From assembly GCF_018129405.1 (NCBI RefSeq), contig NZ_JAFCLP010000004.1, forward strand, positions 186,001 to 250,000: a stretch of DNA of 64,000 bases, read 5' to 3'. Below, piece by piece: positions 35,809 to 46,247 of the stretch. The number at the start of each line of letters is the position of its first letter. Positions within the stretch are counted from its first letter, which is position 1. Made by a program: the position numbers and the translations under genes. The notes under the pieces are model-generated. The model did not search any database, was not told the origin of the DNA, and saw only the letters and a program-made list of their open reading frames with translations. The stretch comes from Bradyrhizobium iriomotense. GTDB lineage: Bacteria; Pseudomonadota; Alphaproteobacteria; Rhizobiales; Xanthobacteraceae.

Positions 35809-37034
35809 GATTTCTGCGATTGGGCGAACCACCCCAGCACGCCCCTGCCTGCCGCAGCCCCCGTCGCAAACGACGCCTGGAGCAGATAGCCCCCGGTCGG
35901 CGCTTCCCAATCGAGCATCTCGCCGGCGGCGAACACGCCGGGAGATTTGCGCAGCATGAAGCGTTCGTCGAGCTCGTCGAAGGTGATCCCGCCTGCCGTC
36001 GAGATCGCCCGCTCGATCGGGGCGACGCCGGTGAGCTGAACCGGAATGGCGTTGATCAGCTGCGCCAGCTCGGCCGGCGAGAGCGATGCGAGCGGCCGGC
36101 CGGAGGCGATGGCGGCCTCCTGCATCAGGCCGATGCCGACCGGCGACAATTGCGCGGCCTTGCGCAGGAAATTTGCGAGCGATTGCTTGCCGCGCGTGCC
36201 TGACAGGCGTGTGGTCAGCGCGGCGGCGTCGAGGTCGGGCCGCAATGCGATTGTCAGCCGCGCCTGCCCGAGATCCAGCACCGCCTCGCGCAGCTCCGCC
36301 GACAGCGCATAGATCGCGCCGCCTTCGATACCGCTGCGGGTGATCATCGCTTCGCCGCGCATCGTGTGTGCGCCGATGGTCAGCGCCACGCCCTTGAGGG
36401 GCTGGCCCTCGAAACGGTCGCGGAACACATCGGACCATGCGACCGTGAAGCCGGAATTGGCCGGCCGGAGTTTTGAGACGGCAATGCCTCTTGTCGCGAG
36501 AAGTTCGACCCAACCGCCGTCCGATCCGAGCCGCGGCCAGCTCGCCCCGCCAAGCGCGAGCACGGTCGCATCGGCGGCGATGGCAAGCCGGCCATCGGGT
36601 GTTTGAAATTGCAGGCGCCCCTGCTCGTCCCATCCGGTCCAGCGATGCCGAAATGCGAATTGCACGCCGGCCGCATCCAGTCGCCGCAACCAGGCGCGGA
36701 GCAACGGCGAAGCCTTGAACGTTTTTGGAAACACCCGTCCACTGCTGCCGACGAACGTCAGCTGCCCAAGCGCCGCACTCCAATCGCGCAGCGCATCCGG
36801 CGCAAACGCTTCGATCGCGGCTTGCAGCTTCGGTGCCGCCTCGCGGTAGCGCGTCATGAACTGCGGCAGCGGCTCGCTGTGGGTGAGGTTGAGCCCGCCG
36901 CGACCGGCCATGAGGAATTTGCGGCCCGCGGACGGCAAGGCGTCGTAGACGGTGACACGGGCACCGCCCTGCGCCAGCACCTCCGCCGCCATCAGCCCGG
37001 CGGGACCTGCGCCGATGACGGCGACGTCAGTCAG
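35805..37034 (-). CDS. BaiN/RdsA-family NAD(P)/FAD-dependent oxidoreductase
   Basis: A flavoprotein of the HI0933/BaiN class. The FAD-binding GxGxxG is VIGAGPAGLMAAE close to the N-terminus, followed by SAGRKFLMAGRGGLNLTHSE and the C-terminal GEMLDWEAPTGGYLLQASFATG. No ATG, GTG or TTG fits near the homology start. A CTG at 37034 would give 409 residues and overlaps the TGA of the upstream SDR gene as CTGA, suggesting coupled initiation; an ATG at 37166 would lie deep inside the SDR gene. The stop codon is donated by a repeat. Substrate unknown. Confidence 0.82.
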   Translation of the reverse strand: MTDVAVIGAGPAGLMAAEVLAQGGARVTVYDALPSAGRKFLMAGRGGLNLTHSEPLPQFMTRYREAAPKLQAAIEAFAPDALRDWSAALGQLTFVGSSGRVFPKTFKASPLLRAWLRRLDAAGVQFAFRHRWTGWDEQGRLQFQTPDGRLAIAADATVLALGGASWPRLGSDGGWVELLATRGIAVSKLRPANSGFTVAWSDVFRDRFEGQPLKGVALTIGAHTMRGEAMITRSGIEGGAIYALSAELREAVLDLGQARLTIALRPDLDAAALTTRLSGTRGKQSLANFLRKAAQLSPVGIGLMQEAAIASGRPLASLSPAELAQLINAIPVQLTGVAPIERAISTAGGITFDELDERFMLRKSPGVFAAGEMLDWEAPTGGYLLQASFATGAAAGRGVLGWFAQSQKS

Positions 37035-37948
37035 AGCTTGATCCCCGCCCGCGCTGCGGCCTGCGCCACATATTTCTGCGTCTGCTCGAACGCGCCCTGC
37101 AAGGCCCTCGCCTTCGACATATCGCTGATCTCGGCGAAGTGGGCGGCGATCGCATCGGGCGTCCATTCGGACTCCGGCAGGTTGATACCTTCACTCTCCA
37201 GGATCTTGATCACAGCAAACGAGCCGGCACCGGCGCCCATGATGGTGCGGGTTGGCGCGTCCTCGCTCAGCATGTATTCGACGGCGGGCGTGATAGCGTT
37301 CGGCTTCATCAGTTGCAGCGCCTGCGGCGGCAGCAGCTCCTCGGTCATGCGGGTCGCGGCGGTCGGGGAGATGATGTTGGCGCGGATGTTGTTCTTGCGG
37401 CCTTCCTCGGCGAGCACGTTCATCAGGCCGACCATGCCGGACTTGGCCGCGCCGTAATTGGCCTGGCCGAAATTGCCGTAAAGGCCGGACGACGACGTCG
37501 TCAGCACGATGCGGCCATAATTGCGGTCGCGCATGCCGGCCCAGGCCGCCTTGCAGCAATAGAAGGTGCCGACGAGATGCACGTCGAGCACCTTCTGGAA
37601 ATCGGCGGCTTCCATCTTGCCGAACGACTTGTCGCGCAGGATGCCGGCATTGGCGCACATCAAATCGACGCTGCCCCACTCCCTGGTAGCGCGCTCGACC
37701 ATCGCGGTGACCTGCTCGAAATTGGAGACGTCGGCGCCGTCGGCCATCGCGATGCCGCCCGCTTTCCGGATCTCCTCGACCACGGCCTCGGCCGGCGTCA
37801 GCGAGCCGCCGGTGCCGTCGCGCGCGCCGCCGAAATCGTTCACCACGACCTTCGCGCCGCGGCTGGCGAGCCCCAGCGCATGCGCGCGTCCGAGACCATT
37901 GCCTGCGCCGGTGACGATGGCGACGCGTCCGTCGAACCTGATTGCCAT
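37031..37948 (-). CDS. Short-chain dehydrogenase, (3R)-hydroxyacyl-CoA dehydrogenase type
   Basis: A 305-residue SDR. The cofactor motif is TGAGNGLGRAHAL, the catalytic Ser is in L-T-T-S-S-S-G and the Y-x-x-x-K is YGAAKSG. NDFGGARDGTGGSL is typical of the dehydrogenase part of peroxisomal multifunctional enzyme 2, so a (3R)-hydroxyacyl-CoA is the likely substrate. This fits the neighbouring MaoC hydratase. ATG 37948 follows AAGGAAG. A palindromic repeat separates it from maoC upstream. Confidence 0.88.
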   Translation of the reverse strand: MAIRFDGRVAIVTGAGNGLGRAHALGLASRGAKVVVNDFGGARDGTGGSLTPAEAVVEEIRKAGGIAMADGADVSNFEQVTAMVERATREWGSVDLMCANAGILRDKSFGKMEAADFQKVLDVHLVGTFYCCKAAWAGMRDRNYGRIVLTTSSSGLYGNFGQANYGAAKSGMVGLMNVLAEEGRKNNIRANIISPTAATRMTEELLPPQALQLMKPNAITPAVEYMLSEDAPTRTIMGAGAGSFAVIKILESEGINLPESEWTPDAIAAHFAEISDMSKARALQGAFEQTQKYVAQAAARAGIKL

Positions 37949-37963
37949 TGTGCTTCCTTTCTT

Positions 37964-38099
37964 CCTTCTCCCCTTGCGGGAGAAGGTGGCGCGCAAGCGC
38001 CGGATGAGGGGTATCTCTCGGCAGCCGAGTTCGTGGAGAGATACCCCTCACCCGGCTTCGCGTTCCGCGAAGCCACCCTCTCCCACAAGGGGGAGAGGG
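37964..38099. repeat. Palindromic intergenic repeat
   Basis: CCTTCTCCCCTTGCGGGAGA and a matching CTCTCCCACAAGGGGGAGAGG end, with GAGGGGTATCTCT/AGAGATACCCCTC inside, can form a single ~130-base hairpin between the SDR and MaoC genes. Single copy in the window. Confidence 0.8.
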
Positions 38100-38173
38100 T
38101 GCACCGAGCGCGATTTGGAGAGCTTTTGAGCAGCGATGGGTTGCCGGGTCAAGCCCGGCAACGACGCCTCAGG

Positions 38174-38653
38174 TCAGGCGAAATAGATCAGGCCGAGCCA
38201 CTCGGCGACCAGCGCTGGCTTTTCTTCGCCCTCGATCTCCACCGTGACGTTGGTGCGGGACTGCAGCTCATTCGGCTTGCGCAGCTTGGCCTCGGCGAGC
38301 ACGAAGCGGCCGCGGACGCGCTTGCCTGAGCGCACCGGCGAGATGAAGCGCAGCTTGTCGAAGCCGTAATTCACGCCCATCGTGGTGCCCGCGATCACGG
38401 GCATCACCTCATAGGACATGATCGACAGCAGCGACATCGTGAGAAAACCATGCGCGATCGTGGTGCCGAAGGCGGTTTCCTCCTTGGCGCGTTCCGGATC
38501 GACATGGATGAACTGGTGATCCTCGATCACGTCGGCATAGGTGTCGATGCGGGGCTGGTCGATCAGGTGCCACGACGACACGCCGATCTCCTTGCCGACC
38601 ATGGCCTGATAGGCCTCGAGCGTGACAGGCGGCTTCTTCCAGACTTCGTTCAC
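38174..38653 (-). CDS. MaoC-like (R)-specific enoyl-CoA hydratase
   Basis: A 159-residue single hot-dog domain. The hydratase motif Y-A-D-V-I-E-D-H-Q-F-I-H-V-D followed by FGTTIAHGFLTMSL carries the catalytic Asp and His. It hydrates enoyl-CoA to (R)-3-hydroxyacyl-CoA. The start codon is GTG (38651-38653), directly abutting the TAA stop of the acyl-CoA synthetase gene, so translation is coupled. Confidence 0.9.
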   Translation of the reverse strand: MNEVWKKPPVTLEAYQAMVGKEIGVSSWHLIDQPRIDTYADVIEDHQFIHVDPERAKEETAFGTTIAHGFLTMSLLSIMSYEVMPVIAGTTMGVNYGFDKLRFISPVRSGKRVRGRFVLAEAKLRKPNELQSRTNVTVEIEGEEKPALVAEWLGLIYFA

Positions 38654-40375
38654 TTAGGTCTCACTCCGTGTCTTTGCCAGCTCCGGAAAATCCTCCTCGC
38701 GGTACTCGGCGCCGCGCAGCGCGTCACCGCGGTTATTCTCCTGTTCGAGCCGGCGCAACTGCACGCGGCGGATCTTGCCGGAAATCGTCTTCGGCAGTTC
38801 CGTCACCAGCTCGATCTTCCTGATGCGCTTGAACGGCGCCAGCCGCGCGTGCAGGTGCCGGAAGATCGAGAGCGCGGTCTCCGGCGAACACTCCACACCC
38901 AAGGTCAGCAGCACGTACGCCTTGGGGATCGCGAGCCGGATCGGATCAGGGCTCGGGACGACGGCGGCTTCGGCCACCTGTTCATGCTCCAGCAGCACGC
39001 TTTCCAGCTCGAACGGGCTGATGCGGTAATCGGAGGACTTGAAGACGTCGTCGGAACGGCCGACGAAGGTGAGATAGCCCTCGTCATCGGCAAACACGAC
39101 GTCGCCGGTGCTGTAGAGTGCGGCGTCCGTGCCAGTCAACCTGCCATCGTCCCCCTGATAGCCCTGCATGAGGCCTGCGGGGCGATCGGAACCAAGCACC
39201 ACCTTCACCTCGCCCTCTTTGGCGACATTGCCGTCGGCGTCTGCGATCTTCACCCGATAGCCGGGCATCGGACGGCCCATCGAGCCAATCTTGAGCTTCT
39301 GCCCGGGAGAATTGCCGACGATCAGCGTCGTCTCGGTCTGACCGTAGCCGTCCCGAATCGTGAGCCCCCAGGCGGCACGTACCTGATCGATCACTTCCGG
39401 ATTGAGCGGCTCGCCTGCTCCGAGAACTTCGCGCAGTCTCACCTTGTAATCCGTGAGTTTCTCCTGGATCAGCAGCCGCCACACGGTGGGCGGCGCGCAG
39501 AGCGTGGTGATCCGGTGGCGCTCGATCACCGAGAGCAGTCCTTTTGCCTCGAAGCGCGGCTGGTTGAGAATGAAGATAGTGGCCCCGGCGTTCCAGGGAG
39601 CGAAGAAACAGCTGTACGCATGCTTTGCCCATCCGGGTGAAGAAATGTTCAGATGTACATCCCCAGGCTGCAGCCCGAGCCAGTACATGGTTGAGAGATG
39701 TCCAACCGGATAGCTGCGCTGGCTGTGCCGTACCAGTTTTGGTTTTGCCGTCGTGCCAGAGGTGAAATAAAGCAGCATCGGGTCATCGGCATTGGTCGGC
39801 CCGTCGGGCGTAAAGTCTTCCGGCGCGCTATCCGCCTCGCCAAACGGCAGCCATCCGTCTTGCTTCGCGGTTGCGCCGACCACGATGCGTACCAGCCCAT
39901 CGCTACCGAGGCCGGCAAATTTTGCGACCTGATCCTGCGTCGCGACCACCGCCCTCGCTCTGCCGCGGTCGAGCCGGTCGCGCAATTCATCCGGCGTCAG
40001 CAGCGTGGTGGCGGGGATCACGACGACGCCCAGCTTCATCGCTGCCAGCATGGTCTCCCACAGCGGCACGACATTGCCGAGCAGCAGCAACAGATGATCG
40101 CCACGCTTCAGCCCCTGCCCGCGCAGGAAGTTGGCGACCTGGTTGGAGCGGCGTGACAGCGCGGCGAATGAAAGCTTGGTTTCCTTATCGCCGGGGTCGA
40201 CGATCCAGAGCGCAATGCGGTCCCGGCTTTCCGGATTGTGCGCCAACTCGGTATCGAACCAGTCGAGCGCCCAGTTGAAAGGCACCGGCTCGGGCCAGCG
40301 AAATCCCTTTACGGCCGCATCGTAGTCGGTGCGGTGCTCGAGCAGAAAGGCGCGCGCTTCCTGAAAGGTCGTCAT
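38654..40375 (-). CDS. AMP-forming acyl-CoA synthetase
   Basis: A 573-residue ANL-superfamily ligase. The P-loop is LLYFTSGTTAKPK, the adenine-binding stretch is DGYGQTETT, the hinge is Y-L-T-F-V-G-R-S-D-D-V-F-K-S-S-D-Y-R and the catalytic lysine is in PKTISGKIRR. It activates a carboxylic acid to its CoA ester; length and hinge sequence resemble medium-chain or aryl/branched-acid ligases. GGAG precedes ATG 40375. It lies between mmsB (10 bases upstream) and maoC (0 bases downstream) in the valine-degradation operon. Confidence 0.9.
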   Translation of the reverse strand: MTTFQEARAFLLEHRTDYDAAVKGFRWPEPVPFNWALDWFDTELAHNPESRDRIALWIVDPGDKETKLSFAALSRRSNQVANFLRGQGLKRGDHLLLLLGNVVPLWETMLAAMKLGVVVIPATTLLTPDELRDRLDRGRARAVVATQDQVAKFAGLGSDGLVRIVVGATAKQDGWLPFGEADSAPEDFTPDGPTNADDPMLLYFTSGTTAKPKLVRHSQRSYPVGHLSTMYWLGLQPGDVHLNISSPGWAKHAYSCFFAPWNAGATIFILNQPRFEAKGLLSVIERHRITTLCAPPTVWRLLIQEKLTDYKVRLREVLGAGEPLNPEVIDQVRAAWGLTIRDGYGQTETTLIVGNSPGQKLKIGSMGRPMPGYRVKIADADGNVAKEGEVKVVLGSDRPAGLMQGYQGDDGRLTGTDAALYSTGDVVFADDEGYLTFVGRSDDVFKSSDYRISPFELESVLLEHEQVAEAAVVPSPDPIRLAIPKAYVLLTLGVECSPETALSIFRHLHARLAPFKRIRKIELVTELPKTISGKIRRVQLRRLEQENNRGDALRGAEYREEDFPELAKTRSET

Positions 40376-40385
40376 CGGGACTCCG

Positions 40386-41273
40386 TTATTTCGCGGCAAG
40401 GCTCCTAACGTGCTTGATAATTCCGGAAAAATCCACCCCGCCCTGGCCGGCTGCGTTGAAAGACTGATAGATCTCCTGCGCATGCTTGCCGAGCGGCGTC
40501 GCCGCGCCCGCAGCCTTCGCCGCATCCTGCGCCAGGGTGAGGTCCTTCACCATGAGCGCCGAGGCAAAGCCCGGCTTGTAGTCGTTGTTGGCGGGCGAGG
40601 TCGGCACCGGGCCCGGCACCGGGCAATAGGTGGTCAGCGACCAGCACTGGCCTGACGAGGTCGAGGCGACATCGAACAGCGCCTGATGCGAGAGCCCGAG
40701 CTTCTCAGCCAACGCAAAGGCCTCGCTCACCGCGATCATGGAAATGCCGAGGATCATGTTGTTGCAGATCTTGGCGGCCTGGCCGGCACCGGCGCCGCCG
40801 CAATGCACGATCTTCTTGCCCATGTTTTCGAGCACCGGCTTTGCAGCGGCGAATGCCTTCTCCTCACCGCCGCACATGAAGGTGAGCGTCGCCCCCTTGG
40901 CGCCGCCGGTGCCGCCGGAGACCGGCGCATCGACCGAGAGCACGCCGCTGTTGGCGGCCAGCGCATGCGCCTGCCGCGCGCTTTCGACGTCGATGGTGGA
41001 GCTGTCGATGATCAGCGCGCCCTTGGTCATGGCGGGCACCACCTCGTTCCAGACGCCGAGCACATGCTTGCCGGCTGGCAGCATGGTGACGACGACATCG
41101 GCGCCCTTCACCGCGCCCGCGGCGCTGTCGGCGATGCCGGCGCCGTCGGCCTTGGCCTGGTTGCGCGAGGCCTCGACGAGGTCGAACGCGACCACCTTGT
41201 GGCCGGCCTTGACGAGGTTAGCGGCCATCGGGCCGCCCATGTTGCCGAGACCGATGAATGCGATCGTGGCCAT
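40386..41273 (-). CDS. mmsB: 3-hydroxyisobutyrate dehydrogenase
   Basis: A 295-residue beta-hydroxyacid dehydrogenase. The NAD site is IGLGNMGGPMAANL, the substrate loop is DAPVSGGTGGA and the catalytic lysine is in GAGQAAKICNNM. It oxidises 3-hydroxyisobutyrate to methylmalonate semialdehyde in valine breakdown, and mmsA and the hydrolase lie in the same operon. GAGGAAA precedes ATG 41273. Confidence 0.93.
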   Translation of the reverse strand: MATIAFIGLGNMGGPMAANLVKAGHKVVAFDLVEASRNQAKADGAGIADSAAGAVKGADVVVTMLPAGKHVLGVWNEVVPAMTKGALIIDSSTIDVESARQAHALAANSGVLSVDAPVSGGTGGAKGATLTFMCGGEEKAFAAAKPVLENMGKKIVHCGGAGAGQAAKICNNMILGISMIAVSEAFALAEKLGLSHQALFDVASTSSGQCWSLTTYCPVPGPVPTSPANNDYKPGFASALMVKDLTLAQDAAKAAGAATPLGKHAQEIYQSFNAAGQGGVDFSGIIKHVRSLAAK

Positions 41274-41298
41274 TGTTGTTTCCTCCGATTGAGCGTTG

Positions 41299-42366
41299 TT
41301 AGTTGAATTTGAGTTCGTCGGCGCCGATCTCGGCGAGATACGGCGCAAGCATGTCCGGCGTGACATCCTCGATCCGCGGCGGCGACCAGGTCGGATTGCG
41401 GTCCTTGTCGATCACGGCCGCGCGCACGCCCTCGCGGAAATCGTCGCTGCGGAACACTTCCAGCGCGGCGCGATATTCGCGCACCAGGCATTCCTCCAGG
41501 CTCGAAGATGCGCGCGCGAGGCGCAGCAGCTTCAGCGTCACCACCATGCCGCGCGGCGATTTTTCGCCCAGCGTCTTCAGCGTGGCCTGAGCGAAGTCGG
41601 AGCCGTCACGCTTCAGCGCCGCGACGATGTCCTCCATGCGGTCGAAACCGAACAGCGCGTCGATCGCCGGCTCCTTCGCGGCGACCGGCCCCGCGGTCTC
41701 GCCGGTTGCAAAGCCATCGATGAGCTTTCCGACTTCGGCGGCGGTCGCGCCCGGGCGCACCTTCGTCAGCGCCTCGCGCAGCTCGGGCAGCCTCGAAGCC
41801 GGCACCACCCAGTCCGCGAACTTCGCGTGGATCGCGTCCGGTCCGTTCATGGTCTGGCCGGTGAGCCCGAAATAGGTGCCGATCTCGCCCGGCGAATGCG
41901 ACAGCAGATAGGTGCCGCCGACGTCGGGGAAGAAACCGAGCCCGACCTCGGGCATCGCAAGCTTCGTGCGATCGGTGACGACACGATGGCTGGCATGGGC
42001 GGAAAGCCCGACGCCGCCGCCCATCACGATACCGTCCATGAAGGCGACATAGGGCTTTGGAAACTTCTTGATCCGGGCGTTGAGGATGTATTCCTCGCGC
42101 CACAGGATCTTGCCGAGGTCGCCACCAGCCTTCGAACTCTCCCAGAGCGTGCGGATGTCGCCGCCGGCACAGAGACCGCGCTCGCCGGCGCCTTCCAGCA
42201 GGATCACGGCCACGGCCGGATCGGCCTCGAAGCGGTCGAGCGCCTTCTCGATGTCGCGAAACATCTCCAGCGTCACGGCGTTGATCGCCTTGGGGCGGTT
42301 GAGCCGGATGATGCCGGCCGCGCCCTCGACGCGGGCGACGAGATCGCCCTCTTCCGCTCCGCTCAT
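41299..42366 (-). CDS. 3-hydroxyisobutyryl-CoA hydrolase
   Basis: A 355-residue crotonase-fold hydrolase. The oxyanion-hole regions are GLCAGGDIR and M-D-G-I-V-M-G-G-G-V-G, and the catalytic acidic residues lie in LAMPEVGLGFFPDVGGTYLLS. The insertion and C-terminal helical region match HIBCH rather than ordinary enoyl-CoA hydratases. It releases free 3-hydroxyisobutyrate for MmsB. Its ATG overlaps the TGA of the acyl-CoA dehydrogenase gene (ATGA). Confidence 0.92.
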   Translation of the reverse strand: MSGAEEGDLVARVEGAAGIIRLNRPKAINAVTLEMFRDIEKALDRFEADPAVAVILLEGAGERGLCAGGDIRTLWESSKAGGDLGKILWREEYILNARIKKFPKPYVAFMDGIVMGGGVGLSAHASHRVVTDRTKLAMPEVGLGFFPDVGGTYLLSHSPGEIGTYFGLTGQTMNGPDAIHAKFADWVVPASRLPELREALTKVRPGATAAEVGKLIDGFATGETAGPVAAKEPAIDALFGFDRMEDIVAALKRDGSDFAQATLKTLGEKSPRGMVVTLKLLRLARASSSLEECLVREYRAALEVFRSDDFREGVRAAVIDKDRNPTWSPPRIEDVTPDMLAPYLAEIGADELKFN

Positions 42367-43508
42367 CGCGCGCCCTCGATCAGTTTGCGCGCCACGATGA
42401 GCCGCATGATTTCATTGGTGCCTTCGAGGATCTGGTGCACGCGCAGATCGCGCACGATCTTCTCGATGCCGTATTCGCTCAAGTAACCATAGCCGCCGTG
42501 CAGCTGGAGCGCATGGTTGGCGACCTCGAAGCCGACATCGGTGCCGAAGCGCTTGGCCATCGCGCACAGCATGGTGGCGTCGGGGTCTTTCCGATCCAGC
42601 GCCGCAGCTGCGCGCCACAAAAACGTGCGTGCGGCCTCGAGCTCGATCGCCATGTCGGCAAGACGGAATTGCAGCGCCTGGAATTCGTCGAGGCGTTTTC
42701 CGAACGCCTTGCGTTCCTTCATATAGCTGCGCGCCTTGTCGAGCGCAGTTTGGGCACCACCAAGAGAACACGCCGTGATGTTGAGGCGGCCGCCGTCGAG
42801 GCCGGCCATCGCGATCTTGAAGCCTGTGCCCTCTTCGCTCAGGCGATTGACCACGGGCACGCGGGCATTCTCGAACATCACAGCGCGGGTCGGTTGCGCG
42901 TTCCAGCCCATCTTGCGCTCATTGGCGCCGAAGGAAACGCCCGGCGTCTTGCCATCGATGACGAGCGTCGAGATGCCGCCGGGCCCGTCGCCGCCGGTGC
43001 GCACCATCGCGACCAGAATGTCGGTGCCACCCGCGCCCGAGATGAACTGCTTCTGGCCGTTGAGGACGTAATGGTCGCCGTCACGCACCGCGCGGGTACG
43101 CAGCGCTGCCGCGTCCGAGCCCGCGCCCGGTTCGGTCAGGCAGTAGCTCGCGATCAGCTCCATGGTGCAGAGCTTCGGCAGCCATTGATGGCGCTGGGTG
43201 TCGCTGCCGAAGGCATCGATCATCCAGCTCGCCATGTTGTGGATGGAGATGAAGGCCGAGGTGGTCGGGCAGCCCGTTGCCAGCGCCTCGAAGATCAGCG
43301 CCGCGTCGAACCGCGACATGGCGGAGCCGCCGACATCCTCGCGGATGTAGATGCCGCCCATGCCGAGGGTTGCCGCCTCGCGCATCACGTCGACGGGGAA
43401 ATGCTTCTCCTCGTCCCAGCGCAGCGCGTGCGGCGCAATCTTCTCCGCCGCAAACGCCAACGCCATGTCGCGAACCGCGATCTGTTCCTCGTTCAGAGCG
43501 AATTGCAT
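42363..43508 (-). CDS. Acyl-CoA dehydrogenase, probably isobutyryl-CoA dehydrogenase
   Basis: A 381-residue FAD-dependent acyl-CoA dehydrogenase with YCLTEPGAGSDAAAL and the C-terminal catalytic glutamate in QILEGTNEIMR. Operon position between mmsA and the 3-hydroxyisobutyryl-CoA hydrolase argues for isobutyryl-CoA as substrate, giving methacrylyl-CoA. A family B repeat lies between it and mmsA, so an internal processing or promoter site is possible. Confidence 0.92.
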   Translation of the reverse strand: MQFALNEEQIAVRDMALAFAAEKIAPHALRWDEEKHFPVDVMREAATLGMGGIYIREDVGGSAMSRFDAALIFEALATGCPTTSAFISIHNMASWMIDAFGSDTQRHQWLPKLCTMELIASYCLTEPGAGSDAAALRTRAVRDGDHYVLNGQKQFISGAGGTDILVAMVRTGGDGPGGISTLVIDGKTPGVSFGANERKMGWNAQPTRAVMFENARVPVVNRLSEEGTGFKIAMAGLDGGRLNITACSLGGAQTALDKARSYMKERKAFGKRLDEFQALQFRLADMAIELEAARTFLWRAAAALDRKDPDATMLCAMAKRFGTDVGFEVANHALQLHGGYGYLSEYGIEKIVRDLRVHQILEGTNEIMRLIVARKLIEGAR

Positions 43509-43534
43509 GCTGCCGCCTACCCTTTCAGTCCATC

Positions 43535-43619
43535 GTCATTGCGAGCGCAACGAAGCAATCCAGCATCCGTCCGCAGAGACAGTCTGGATTGCTTCGTCGC
43601 AAGGGCTCCTCGCAATGAC
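43535..43619. repeat. Palindromic repeat, family B, copy 3
   Basis: GTCATTGCGAGCGCAACGAAG ends in CTCGCAATGAC, with inner arms GCAATCCAG and CTGGATTGC. It lies inside the valine operon between mmsA and the acyl-CoA dehydrogenase gene. Confidence 0.85.
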
Positions 43620-43630
43620 GGCTGAGGAGA

Positions 43631-45127
<1,497 letters not shown>

Positions 45128-45160
45128 GGAATGGTCTCCTTCAGGCCGAGCGTGGTCGCT

Positions 45161-45195
45161 TTGACAAATCCTATTGACCTGCATTTTATAGGATT
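45161..45195. promoter_or_regulatory. Divergent promoter/operator region of the lysR-mmsA pair
   Basis: TTGACA (45161-45166) and TTTTAT (45184-45189), 17 bases apart, form a candidate plus-strand promoter for the regulator. AATCCTAT (45167-45174) and ATAGGATT (45188-45195) are a perfect 8-bp inverted repeat with a 13-base spacer lying across it. TATAAA on the minus strand (45185-45190) is a possible -10 for mmsA. Confidence 0.5.
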
Positions 45196-45229
45196 CAAGT
45201 CTGAGATAATGCACCATAGATGTGCGAAA

Positions 45230-46138
45230 ATGCTGGATCAAGGTCACATCGACTGGGACGACTTTCGCTTCGTGCTGGCCATCGTGCGGGGCGGCTCGGT
45301 GTCGGCTGCGGCAAAACAGCTCGGCGTCGACCATGCCACGGTGATCCGCCGCGTCGACCGGCTGGAAAAGCACCTCTCCGCCAAGCTGTTTGACCGGCGC
45401 AAGACCGGCTATCTCCTCACCGAGGCCGGCCAGCGCGTCGCCGACAGCGCCGAAGCCATGGAATCGACCATCGTTGCCAACCAGGAACAGGTCGGCGGTT
45501 CGGTGGCGCGGCTGACCGGGACGGTGCGGATCGGCGCGCCCGACGGCTTCGGCACCGCCTTCCTGGCGCCGCGGCTGGCGCCGTTCGCGGACCGGTATCC
45601 CGATCTCGATCTGCAACTTGTGGCTACCGCGCGGCTGTTCAGCCTCTCCAAGCGCGAGGCCGACATCGCCATCAGCCTGACCATGCCGAAGGAAGGCCGC
45701 ATCGTCGGCCGCAAGCTGCTCGACTACCGCCTCGGGCTTTATGCCGCGCCCGCCTATCTCGACCGTTTCCCTGAGATCACCTCGCGGCAGGACCTGCCGC
45801 AGCACCGCTTCGTCGGCTACATCGAGGAGCTCTTGTTCACGCCGGAGCTCGACTATCTGCCGCAGGTGTCGCCGCGGATTTCCGCGCGCTTCCGCAGCGC
45901 CAATCTGATCGCGCAGCTCAACGCCACCCTCTCCGGCTTCGGCATCGCCGTGCTGCCGCATTTCATGGCGAGCGACTATCCGCAACTGGTGGCCGTGCTG
46001 CCGGACGACATCTCGATCACGCGGACGTTCTGGATGCTGATGCACGCCGACAGCAAGGACCTGGCGCGGATCAGGGCCGTGGCGGATTACATCTCGGAGA
46101 TCGTGGAGCGCGAGCGGGCGCTGTTTGCGGGACGGTAG
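45230..46138 (+). CDS. LysR-family transcriptional regulator
   Basis: A 302-residue regulator. The helix-turn-helix is in GGSVSAAAKQLGVDHATVIRRVDRLEKHL (about residues 19-47), followed by the LysR effector domain with RIGAPDGFGTAFLAPRL. ATG 45230 gives the usual spacing to the DNA-binding domain; an upstream ATG at 45209 would leave only a ~13-base leader from the predicted promoter. Divergent arrangement with mmsA implies control of valine degradation. Confidence 0.88.
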   Translation: MLDQGHIDWDDFRFVLAIVRGGSVSAAAKQLGVDHATVIRRVDRLEKHLSAKLFDRRKTGYLLTEAGQRVADSAEAMESTIVANQEQVGGSVARLTGTVRIGAPDGFGTAFLAPRLAPFADRYPDLDLQLVATARLFSLSKREADIAISLTMPKEGRIVGRKLLDYRLGLYAAPAYLDRFPEITSRQDLPQHRFVGYIEELLFTPELDYLPQVSPRISARFRSANLIAQLNATLSGFGIAVLPHFMASDYPQLVAVLPDDISITRTFWMLMHADSKDLARIRAVADYISEIVERERALFAGR

Positions 46139-46148
46139 CACCGGTGCC

Positions 46149-46237
46149 GTAGGGTGGGCAAAGCGAAGCGTGCCCACCAAATCTTTGCGATCATGGAAAA
46201 CGTGGGCACGGCGCTGCCGCGCCTTTGCCCACCCTAC
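46149..46237. repeat. Palindromic repeat, family A, copy 3
   Basis: GTAGGGTGGGCAAAGCGAAG ... GCGCCTTTGCCCACCCTAC lies between the convergent LysR and TetR genes. Here neither stop codon is inside the repeat. Confidence 0.9.
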
Positions 46238-46247
46238 GGCATCTCGT

